Assembly: GCA_023807065.1 (NCBI GenBank)
Contig: JAJJLU010003929.1
Location: 1-24,018, forward strand
Direction of reading: 5' to 3'
Origin: Isotricha intestinalis
Lineage: Eukaryota; Ciliophora; Litostomatea; Vestibuliferida; Isotrichidae
DNA length: 24,018 nt
In this document: positions 16,935 to 24,018 of the stretch, piece by piece
How the letters are laid out: the number at the start of each line of letters is the position of its first letter
How positions within the stretch are numbered: position 1 is the stretch's first letter
Notes under the pieces: generated by a model
Databases searched by the model: none
Told to the model about the DNA's origin: nothing
What the model saw: only the letters and a program-made list of their open reading frames with translations
Position numbers and translations under genes: made by a program

Positions 16935-17225
16935 TTAAAAAATTGAAATTATGAAAAAAGTGAAATGGACAATGTTTTCATTATATGTTTTTGAGATTCT
17001 CAATGTAGATTTCAATTTCTTGGTCCTGAGTGGGTTCTCTTTAATTTTACTAACATGATTTAGTGTAGCATTCACTGTATTTTTCATCGAACTGAAATGA
17101 TTATTGTGAGATGCGATCTAATACGATATAATACTTCTCACATAATGTTGAACTTCTGTTTGGATATATTTAACTTTATATGAGGGTCTGTGTTTAGATT
17201 TGTTTCTTTTTCTATTTTTATTATT
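16935..17225 (-). pseudogene. Gene fragment or short spliced gene in GC-richer island
   Basis: The minus strand is open from 17225 down to a TAA at 16935-16937, apart from one TAG (17118-17120), about 96 codons in all. The translation has a normal-looking, basic, His/Arg-containing composition (segments SKHRPSYKVKYIQ, HYVRSIIS, HVSKIKENPLRTKKLK) unlike the Asn/Lys/Ile noise of random AT DNA. The TAG falls at the end of a 24-base stretch (17141 to 17118) that begins GTGAG and ends TTAG and is a multiple of three, so it could be a tiny intron whose removal keeps the frame open. No good ATG exists upstream of 17087, and a TAA closes the frame at 17226-17228. It may therefore be a decayed gene, an internal exon or a repeat-element relic. 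No family is recognised. Confidence 0.3.
17100..17146. repeat. 11-bp hairpin in the GC-richer island
   Basis: ATTAT then GTGAGA (17100-17111, one bulged T) pairs with TCTCACATAAT (17136-17146), with a 24-base loop. It overlaps the possible mini-intron of the minus-strand frame and supports an alternative reading of the island as a structured RNA. Confidence 0.4.
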
Positions 17226-17392
17226 TTACTAAGAATAAGAGTATGAACTGAATTTTCATTTTTTTTGCTTTTAAAATTTTTGGAATATTTATTTTATTTT
17301 TTTAATTTATTTTAATTAAATAAAAGTTTTTCTTTTATATTCAATACTGTTTTTCTAAAAAAATTGGAAAAATTATATATTAATCTTTTATT

Positions 17393-19270
17393 TTAATAGT
17401 TTTTAATATTATTAGTTTTTGTTTTTTTTAAATTTTTGATTTCTTCTTTTAATAAATTATTTTGTTCAATTTCTTCTTGATATTGTAATTTACAATTTTC
17501 AAGTTCAATTTTATAAAGTTTGAATTTATTTTGAGAATTATGATTTGATTGTTTTGAACTTGAATTTTGAGATTCAGTTAATGATTTTAAATATTTAATT
17601 TCTTTTTCTTTTTCAGCAACTAATTCTCTCAAATTTTCCATTGTCATTTTCATTGTTTCAATATCATTTTCATCTAATTCTTTTATATATTCATTTTCTA
17701 ATTCATTTTTTCCTTTTAAATCATTTATTAAACTTTGTATATTTTCTTTTAAATTTTTTATTTCTTCATCTTTTATTTTTAAAATATTTTCATATTTATT
17801 TATTATTTCTTCATTTTTATTTTTTGAATTTAAAAATTTTAAATTACCATTTTTTATTATTTTATAATTGTAATAATCATTTTTTTTAATATTTATTTTA
17901 TTGTTTTTATTTTCTAATTGAATTTCCTTTTGTTTAAACTCTTCATTTCTAATATTTATTACTTTATTTAAATTAATACATTTTTCATTTTCTTTTAATA
18001 AATCATAGTTTTCTTTTTTTAATTCTTCAATTTCTTTTTTCAATTCTCTAATTTGTTTATTTAATTCCTCAATTTGTTCGTTTTTATTATAGTTTTCATT
18101 ATTAAAATTAAGCATTTTATTATTATTTAATTGTTCATTTTTATAATGATCATTAATATCTTTTAATTTGTTTCTTAATTCAATAATTTCACATTGAGAA
18201 TATAATATTTCCTTATGATAAGAAACTCCTTTTTCAGATATAATATTAAAATCACTTTTAGAAATTTCAAATATATTTAATTTATTCGAAGCACCATTTT
18301 CAGTGTTTTGATATTTAAAAGTTTCAAAGTATTCTTGATTAGTTGTTTTAATGTCATTTTGTATTTTATTGTAAGAAGAATTATTCTTTAAAATATTATT
18401 AATTGATTTTTTTATTTCTTCATCATTACCTAAAATTTCATTAATATCATTTGCTAAATATTCTATTCTATTTTCATTATGTAAATTACTATAATTTTCA
18501 TTTTCTTTTATATTTATATCACTTTTTTTTAGATTTTCTTTTTTTAAAGCATTATTCATTATTTCATATTTTAAACCTTTTTTTATTAATTCTGGTAATA
18601 AACCATTCGACTTTTTTAATTTTCTTTCGAATAAATCATTTTCATTTATTAATGTATTAATTTTTTCATCTTTTAAATCATTTATTGATAATTCTTTTGA
18701 ATTATTAAACACATAACTTTTATTTATTCTTTTATTAAATGGTATATATGAATTTTTAAATGCTGATTCTTTTTTTAATGAAATAAATTTTTGTCTTATG
18801 TTATTATTATTATAATTCATACTTTTGTTTATTTTATTATTGTTTCTTTTATAATGTAATTTTGGTTTGGAAGAATTTTTGTATTTTTCTTTGAAATTTG
18901 AGTTTATATTTTTTTCATTAGTTATATTTTGTGATATTCCTACAATTTCTTTTTTTATATTTAATAATAATCTATTTAAATTTAAAGATGTTTTATTCAT
19001 TCTATTCCTTGAATTATTTTTTTTATCCAATGTATTACAATTGTTATAAAATCTAAAATCATAATTGATTTGATTATTATCATCATCAATTAATGAACTT
19101 GATAAATTATATAAATTCTTTTTTTTTATTTTTATTCTTGGTTGAAATTTTAAAAAATTAACTGAGTTTATTCTATTTGGAGGTATAATAGAACTTAAAT
19201 TATTTGATTTCAGAAAATAATCATTAAAATGTGAAATATGAGGATTACTTTTACTTCTATTTTTTTTCAT
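17393..19270 (-). CDS. Coiled-coil protein, unknown function
   Basis: The 625-residue protein has a basic, Asn/Ser-rich N-terminal half (about 1-340) with no recognisable fold, followed by long coiled coils. One stretches over about 395-435 (EQIEELNKQIRELKKEIEEL and onward) and another over about 490-620, with a short Ser/Asn-rich break (NSSSKQSNHNSQ) near 570-585. Heptad Leu/Ile spacing is visible throughout. No membrane segment or signal peptide. This architecture is typical of cytoskeletal, basal-body or tethering proteins, but composition-driven similarity is expected and no orthologue is claimed. ATG at 19268-19270, stop TAA. Confidence 0.7.
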   Translation of the reverse strand: MKKNRSKSNPHISHFNDYFLKSNNLSSIIPPNRINSVNFLKFQPRIKIKKKNLYNLSSSLIDDDNNQINYDFRFYNNCNTLDKKNNSRNRMNKTSLNLNRLLLNIKKEIVGISQNITNEKNINSNFKEKYKNSSKPKLHYKRNNNKINKSMNYNNNNIRQKFISLKKESAFKNSYIPFNKRINKSYVFNNSKELSINDLKDEKINTLINENDLFERKLKKSNGLLPELIKKGLKYEIMNNALKKENLKKSDINIKENENYSNLHNENRIEYLANDINEILGNDEEIKKSINNILKNNSSYNKIQNDIKTTNQEYFETFKYQNTENGASNKLNIFEISKSDFNIISEKGVSYHKEILYSQCEIIELRNKLKDINDHYKNEQLNNNKMLNFNNENYNKNEQIEELNKQIRELKKEIEELKKENYDLLKENEKCINLNKVINIRNEEFKQKEIQLENKNNKINIKKNDYYNYKIIKNGNLKFLNSKNKNEEIINKYENILKIKDEEIKNLKENIQSLINDLKGKNELENEYIKELDENDIETMKMTMENLRELVAEKEKEIKYLKSLTESQNSSSKQSNHNSQNKFKLYKIELENCKLQYQEEIEQNNLLKEEIKNLKKTKTNNIKNY

Positions 19271-19476
19271 TTATTTTTATTTTATTTCATATTAAAAAAA
19301 ATAAAAAATTGGTAAAATAAAGTTAAAATAAAAAGAGAATCCAAAAGAAAAGTGGTAATTTTAAAGAGATTCTCATAACAATTTTATAAAATGGAATTTG
19401 AAATGTTAATAAGGTTGAATGATAATTTTTGAATTTAATTTAATATTAAATGTTTTATATAAAAAATTTTCTAATA

Positions 19477-20784
19477 TTAATTTATTTTATGTTCTATGTC
19501 TTGATTTATATACTCATATTTATCTTCTAATTCATTTGCTCTTATTTTTCTTTTTTTATTGAATTGGCTATTTGAAATATAAATGATCAAAAATATGATA
19601 ATTATAAATAGTATTATTATCAGATAATTGTTCCAATTTTTAAATTTAAATTTTTTTTCTAAAATTATTTCATATAATCCAACAATTTTCTTTTCTGAAT
19701 CAAATACTAATTGATATTTTTTAAAAAAAGGTAATCCAATTCTCCAATTTAGACTTCTATACCAAGGAAATATAATTAGATAGTAATTTTTTCCTTTAAA
19801 ATTATAAAATAGGTCTTTATAATTAAATTCAAAAGTATAATTTAATTCTTTACTGAAAAAATTTAAATTTTTAATTGTAGAAATATCTACATCTTCATCA
19901 CAATAAAAATATTGAAATTCTGTATCTTTTGTTTTTTCTAATGAAAATTTCCCAAGAAAGCATTTATTTTCTATAAAGAATTTATTAAAAAATTGATTTT
20001 CAATAAATTTTTTATAATTAGAATTGGAAATTATAACACCTAATTCAATTTCAAAATATACATAATTCTTTATTTTATCAAATGAAATATTATCATATTC
20101 AATTTTATCAAAATATAATCCCCAATCAAATTCTTCATTATGAGAAGGAATATTTGTGTATTTAAAATATTCATTTTTATAAGATTGATTATCATATTCA
20201 TCAGGTCTTTTACCAATAATTAAATTTCCTTCATTTTCATTTTTATATTTTATAGTAAAAGTATATGAAGAAATTAAATTATGTTTTTTTAATTGATAAA
20301 TAAAACTTATATTTTCTATATTTGGTGATTTTGTTTTTAAATTTAATCCAATTCCCCCTCCTTCATATATTTCTGATGATATATCTTTTACTAATAAAAA
20401 AGTAAAATTATTATTTTTATTAATATCACTTAATGAAATAATATCTGATGAAAAAAATGCTCTGTGAAAATCTTCATTGATAATATAAGATGATAATATA
20501 TTTGATGAATAAAAAGTTTTAGATTTTTTTGGGGAAAACTTTATTAAATTTGATTTTGATTCATCACTTAAAAAATAAAAAGCATATGTTTGAAGTTTTA
20601 TATTCATTGAAATTTTCTGCTTTGGTGTACCAATTTCAAGAAATGTAAAAATATCATTTGAATATAAATTTTCCATTAAATTATCTGGGGAAAGTATTTT
20701 GGTTAAATTTCTGTAGAAATTTAAGGATAATATTGAAATAATTGGTTTAAAGAATATTATGATGAAATGTAAGAGGAGTAACAT
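19477..20784 (-). CDS. Pepsin-like membrane protein lacking both catalytic aspartates
   Basis: The 435-residue product starts at the ATG at 20782-20784; a longer reading to 20790 would need a TTG start. A signal peptide covers about 1-22, a membrane segment about 385-404, then a basic cytosolic tail. Pepsin-fold landmarks are present: FLEIGTPKQKI (49-59), GGGIGL (142-147), a Cys pair (C275, C295) placed like the pepsin C-lobe disulfide, and GLPFFKKYQLVFD (350-362) near the end of the fold. Where family A1 has its two DTG motifs, this protein has QTY (65-67) and ELG (247-249), so both catalytic Asp residues are missing. I infer a non-peptidase, perhaps a binding or sorting protein of the secretory or lysosomal pathway. 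The frame is otherwise intact, so this is not a simple pseudogene. The stop (TAA) lies 206 bases from the coiled-coil gene's start. Confidence 0.75.
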   Translation of the reverse strand: MLLLLHFIIIFFKPIISILSLNFYRNLTKILSPDNLMENLYSNDIFTFLEIGTPKQKISMNIKLQTYAFYFLSDESKSNLIKFSPKKSKTFYSSNILSSYIINEDFHRAFFSSDIISLSDINKNNNFTFLLVKDISSEIYEGGGIGLNLKTKSPNIENISFIYQLKKHNLISSYTFTIKYKNENEGNLIIGKRPDEYDNQSYKNEYFKYTNIPSHNEEFDWGLYFDKIEYDNISFDKIKNYVYFEIELGVIISNSNYKKFIENQFFNKFFIENKCFLGKFSLEKTKDTEFQYFYCDEDVDISTIKNLNFFSKELNYTFEFNYKDLFYNFKGKNYYLIIFPWYRSLNWRIGLPFFKKYQLVFDSEKKIVGLYEIILEKKFKFKNWNNYLIIILFIIIIFLIIYISNSQFNKKRKIRANELEDKYEYINQDIEHKIN

Positions 20785-21607
20785 ATACAATATATATATT
20801 TATTTTATTTTTTTTATGATATATATATTAATAATTTAATTTGTTTTAATACAAAAATTAATTGTTTTAAGATACAAAACTTTTTATTTATTGAAAAACT
20901 ACTTGCTAAAAAATATTTTGAACAATATTTTTTTATAATTAAATAATATAAATATTATTAAATTTATGAATTTAAATTCAATATTTTAAAAAAAAAATTC
21001 CACAAAATCACCTTCAGAAAAGAAAAATATTGCTCTAAAATTCGAAATTAATAGAAAATGCTTAAAAAATTATGAAAGAAAAACTCTTGTTATCTAGAAA
21101 ATAATAATAAAAAATAAAGAAAGGAGCAATTAATTTTTTTTCATGATGAGATAAATATAAAATTATATTCATGAATGAAAAATTCTATTCTTTTTTAATT
21201 GAAAAAAATTTGTTTCAAAGTAAAGTTTAATATATAAAAAGAAGTGTTAAGGAATATCAAATAAATTTAATGAATTTCAAACTAAATATCATAAAATAAA
21301 TAAAAATTAATAAATAGAAAAACCATATTATAATAATAATAGATTGATTAACTAATGATTCAATCAACGACAATTCAAATATATTATTAAATAATTTTTT
21401 AAATTTAAATTAATATTGCTTTCTAATTTCATATTTTCTGAAAAAAAAATGAAATTATTAATAAATAAGATATTCTTAAATAAGAATTTGTTATATATAT
21501 ATATTTCAAATTCTCATATATTAAATATTCAAAAAAACAAAGAAAAAAATAAAAACAAAGTAAATTGTTTATTTGAATTTCAATTATAATTATTTAAGTA
21601 AATAAAT
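20785..21607. other. Spacer between two minus-strand genes
   Basis: Upstream region of the pepsin-like gene and 3' flank of the CLN3 gene. It contains a long-range 7-base inverted pair ATTGCTC/GAGCAAT (21029-21035 with 21124-21130) and the short hairpin ATTCTTA/TAAGAAT (21472-21478 with 21481-21487); both are weak. No coding potential or recognised motif was seen. Confidence 0.5.
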
Positions 21608-22936
21608 TTAAATTTTCATAATAGTATTATCTAATATTAATACACTTATTGAAGAAGTTAACATTCCAATATCATTGAATATAGTACCAATATTTAAACA
21701 TAACTCTTTAATTCGAGGCTCAATTGTTTTAGAATTTAAAACAAAATAAAAGCATCCAACATAAGAAGCTCCACCACATAAACCAACAATAATTAAATGA
21801 ATAAAACAAATCCATTCATTAGTAATAAATCCAGAATAAACTTCAATAAACCATAAAACAAAATTAATAAATTGAACAATTGAAAAAGTTTCAATAAAAG
21901 AAATATGTTTAACAATAGCCAAACTTGATCTTGATAAAACAACTCCAATTTGATAACAAAGCATAAAAGTTTCATATTGAATAGTATTAAAAAAATTACT
22001 TGATTTAACATATCCTTTTTTATTTACTCTTTCACATAATCCAGAATTAATAGTATATTCTAAATAATAAACCAAAGCTAAATTAATAATAAATCTTTTT
22101 CCATGAAAAAATCCTTCAATAAAATTTTTACAATTCATTTCTTTATTATTACTAACATCACCTTCATTATCAATTTTAACATTTTCAATTTGATTATCAT
22201 AATTACTATTATTTTCTTCATTAAAAATTTCATTAGTATCTTTAGGATATAATTTTTGAGCTTTATTTGAATTTAATAGATCACATTTTTCTTTGACTTT
22301 AAAAGAAATATAAAAACAAATAAAATAAATTAAAGCAACAGGAGAAACAAATAAATATAAATTTTTTAATTTCCATTCATATTTCTTACAACAAAGAGAA
22401 ATTAAAGCTCCAAAAACTCCTGCAAATCCAGTTCCTGAACTCCAACCAGAAATATAATCTTTAGGAAAAGTTCTTATATATCCTAAATTTGTTGCTTCAC
22501 CAAAACTTGATCCAGTTCCCATTATTATACTTGGTATTAAAGTTAAAAAAAATGCAAGAGTATTATTAAAATCTTTTTTTGATTCTACTATTTGTAATAT
22601 TATAAATAAACTTATATATCCTGAAAAAAAATATATTGATAATCCTAATAAACGCTTAAAATATGATATTTTTATACAAAATTTTGAATTTATGAAACGA
22701 GATAATGAAGAAAAAGCCATTAATGCTAAAGGATACATTGCTATTAAACTTTCATTTTTTAATTGAGATGAAAATTGTTGAGAACCTGTTAAAATTAAAA
22801 CATAACCTAAATTATTTATTATTCCTATTGTTAAAAATAATATAAAAAATAATGTCTTTGGATATGCAATTTCTTTTGATTCTTCATTTTTTTCTATTAA
22901 TTTTTCTGTTGTTTCTCCATTTTCTAATTTATTCAT
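21608..22936 (-). CDS. CLN3: CLN3/battenin homologue, lysosomal membrane protein
   Basis: The 442 residues match human battenin in length (438). About eleven membrane segments are visible, with a long hydrophilic loop at about 213-275. Family motifs are clear: SSFGEATNLGYIRTFP (143-158) and SGWSSGTGFAGVFGAL (163-178), corresponding to human SGLGEVTFL and WWSSGTGGAGLLGAL. LEYTINSGLCE (292-302) and CYQIGVVLSRSSL (327-339) correspond to human FINQGLFE and YQAGVFASRSSL. Glu302 and Arg336 align with human E295 and R334, positions changed in Batten disease. The human C-terminal prenylation box is absent; the protein ends MKI. CLN3/Btn1 proteins act in lysosome or vacuole homeostasis (glycerophosphodiester export, pH and amino-acid balance). 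ATG at 22934-22936, stop TAA. Confidence 0.93.
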   Translation of the reverse strand: MNKLENGETTEKLIEKNEESKEIAYPKTLFFILFLTIGIINNLGYVLILTGSQQFSSQLKNESLIAMYPLALMAFSSLSRFINSKFCIKISYFKRLLGLSIYFFSGYISLFIILQIVESKKDFNNTLAFFLTLIPSIIMGTGSSFGEATNLGYIRTFPKDYISGWSSGTGFAGVFGALISLCCKKYEWKLKNLYLFVSPVALIYFICFYISFKVKEKCDLLNSNKAQKLYPKDTNEIFNEENNSNYDNQIENVKIDNEGDVSNNKEMNCKNFIEGFFHGKRFIINLALVYYLEYTINSGLCERVNKKGYVKSSNFFNTIQYETFMLCYQIGVVLSRSSLAIVKHISFIETFSIVQFINFVLWFIEVYSGFITNEWICFIHLIIVGLCGGASYVGCFYFVLNSKTIEPRIKELCLNIGTIFNDIGMLTSSISVLILDNTIMKI

Positions 22937-23634
22937 TATTTATTATTCAGATTTAAAAAAATAATTAAAATACTTTTTACTTTATTAAACCAACAATAAA
23001 ATAATTCAAATAATTAATAATAATAATCAATTATTCTAAAATTTGACTTTCTTAATATTCTATATTAAATTAAATGTTCTATTTTAATAAAAAATCATAG
23101 AATTCTGTATTTGATTATATTTTAATTATTTTTGAATAACCATCAACTATTTTGTTGTCTTTTCATTATTTTAAGTAAAAAATAAATTTATTTTATAAAT
23201 GAACATTATCTATGATAATTGAAAAAATAAAAATTTATTTATTTAAAAAATAATGAAATTGGATATATATCTAATTTGTTTCAAATTGCTCAAAATCTTT
23301 TAGATTTTAATTTTACTCAATATAAAAAATAGATATCATCTTTATCATTTTATAGTAAAACTTAAAATGAAAATATAATTCAAATACTAAAAAATATATT
23401 CATCATTCAATTTAAAAAAAGAAAAATTATAGTAAATTTCATAATTTAATGATAAGCGTTTATTACTCAAATAATTGTCTTTCAAAAATTTTTATTTTTG
23501 TCATTAATTTCTTTTTCATTTCAACATCAATCAGTTTTTGATTTGAACTTTATTTAATCATTTTATCAATTCAATAGAATACATAAATAATATTTTTTAG
23601 GATTATTAAATTTATTAATTTAATTATTGAATAT
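22937..23634. other. Spacer between divergent genes
   Basis: Must contain the upstream regions of CLN3 (minus) and the edge gene (plus). A/T-rich with a short hairpin AAAATCT/AGATTTT near 23294-23310, probably chance. No open frame or recognised motif was found. Confidence 0.5.
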
Positions 23635-24018
23635 ATGGAAATATCAAAAGATCCTAAACCAGACCCAAACCAAGTAGATTTTAAAATTTATTTTATGATA
23701 TCCACAGAAATTGGAAAATTAAGTGTAGATAAATTTTCTACTACTAAACGAGAATATAATAATTGTGTTTGTGAAAAAACAATTCCATCTAAGAATAATA
23801 AATTTCAAGTTTACATTTTTTCTTTAACATATAATAAAAACAAAGTTAAACCATTTGATGAAATCAGTATTCTTTATAATAACAGTAATATAACAGGTAA
23901 ATATAAATTAAATGTAAATGATAATTATCTTTTTAATGTCAAATTTGAATTCAGAGGTATTTTTCGATTTCTTTGGCGACCCCCAGATCAAGAAAAAATT
24001 TCAATAAAAACTCAATTT
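23635..24018 (+). CDS. Start of an unknown protein, cut by the window edge
   Basis: An ATG at 23635 opens a frame that stays open for 128 codons to the last base. The product begins MEISKDPKPDPNQVDFKIYF and contains strand-like alternation (FKIYFMIST, FQVYIFSLTY, NYLFNVKFEFRG). A Pro/Arg-rich turn (FLWRPPDQ) follows. There is no signal peptide or membrane segment in the visible part. GC content and codon use look like real coding sequence and include TGG, CGA and CCC codons rare in the spacers. The beta-rich pattern resembles an N-terminal binding module, but no family is recognised. The 3' end lies outside the window. Confidence 0.75.
   Translation, partial: MEISKDPKPDPNQVDFKIYFMISTEIGKLSVDKFSTTKREYNNCVCEKTIPSKNNKFQVYIFSLTYNKNKVKPFDEISILYNNSNITGKYKLNVNDNYLFNVKFEFRGIFRFLWRPPDQEKISIKTQF

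Larger units (their letters stand above)
16352..17392. other. Spacer with unusual GC-rich, structured island
   Basis: The left part (16352-16750) is ordinary A/T-rich flank. From about 16770 to 17210 the composition changes. By hand count, 16961-17200 has 71 G or C in 240 bases, well above the other spacers. The island contains two strong hairpins (16775-16822 and 17100-17146), smaller ones at 16971-16982 and 16991-17003, and a minus-strand open frame with a single TAG. The final 180 bases before the coiled-coil gene are again A/T-rich. Confidence 0.55.

Noticed and set aside
15645..19049. Plus-strand frames over the Myb/SANT and coiled-coil genes (15645, 17641, 18451, 18867)
   Set aside because: All are antisense to coherent Myb/SANT or coiled-coil proteins and read as hydrophobic shadows.
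21029..21130. ATTGCTC/GAGCAAT inverted pair with an 88-base loop
   Set aside because: Seven base pairs with a long loop is within chance for this composition.
21793..22011. Minus-strand alternative frame inside CLN3
   Set aside because: CLN3 has unambiguous family motifs in the other frame.

Overview
The window is eukaryotic, protist-like nuclear DNA of extreme A+T content. Twelve main coding regions (about 5,400 codons, one running off the right edge) are uninterrupted. Eleven stops are visible: nine TAA, one TAG and one TGA. No TAA, TAG or TGA occurs inside any of these frames, so the standard code is the simplest reading. Proteins are rich in Asn, Lys and Ile, with poly-Asn runs and long coiled coils. 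Intron-free genes, small Cys-rich secreted proteins, SPX-MFS, TPR/charged-linker proteins and large membrane alpha/beta hydrolases fit a ciliate with the standard code best. Other AT-rich protists or an anaerobic fungus are not excluded. No rRNA, tRNA, CRISPR array, telomere or intact transposon was found.

Left region (1-3235) is gene-poor. It holds a 112-aa Cys-rich surface-type protein on the minus strand, and a GC-rich 16-mer on each side of it in inverted orientation. A cluster of hairpins lies around 2020-2243, and a possible 43-codon gene at 2675-2806 encodes a signal peptide plus a cationic amphipathic helix.

Central region (3236-15235) is gene-rich. An SPX-MFS phosphate transporter-like gene diverges from a tiny MGNCC acylated protein. 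A 1.1-kb spacer with a long hairpin leads to a membrane alpha/beta hydrolase. Next come a convergent/divergent set: a 554-aa MGN protein, a 226-aa basic protein and a 1025-aa TPR plus repeat-domain protein.

Right region (15236-24018) carries five minus-strand genes with larger spacers: a Myb/SANT protein, a coiled-coil protein, a pepsin-fold membrane protein lacking both catalytic Asp residues, and a clear CLN3/battenin homologue. The fifth is a possible eroded or spliced gene in the 16.4-17.4 kb spacer, which is an unusually GC-rich, hairpin-bearing island. A plus-strand gene starts at 23635 and continues past the edge.

Several products point to acidic or lysosome-like compartments and membrane surfaces (SPX-MFS, CLN3, pepsin-like protein, hydrolase, acylated proteins). 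Gene order in such genomes rarely implies a pathway, so no joint system is claimed. The strongest candidates for something undescribed are the 16.75-17.23 kb island, the 43-codon peptide gene and the inverted GC-rich motif pair.
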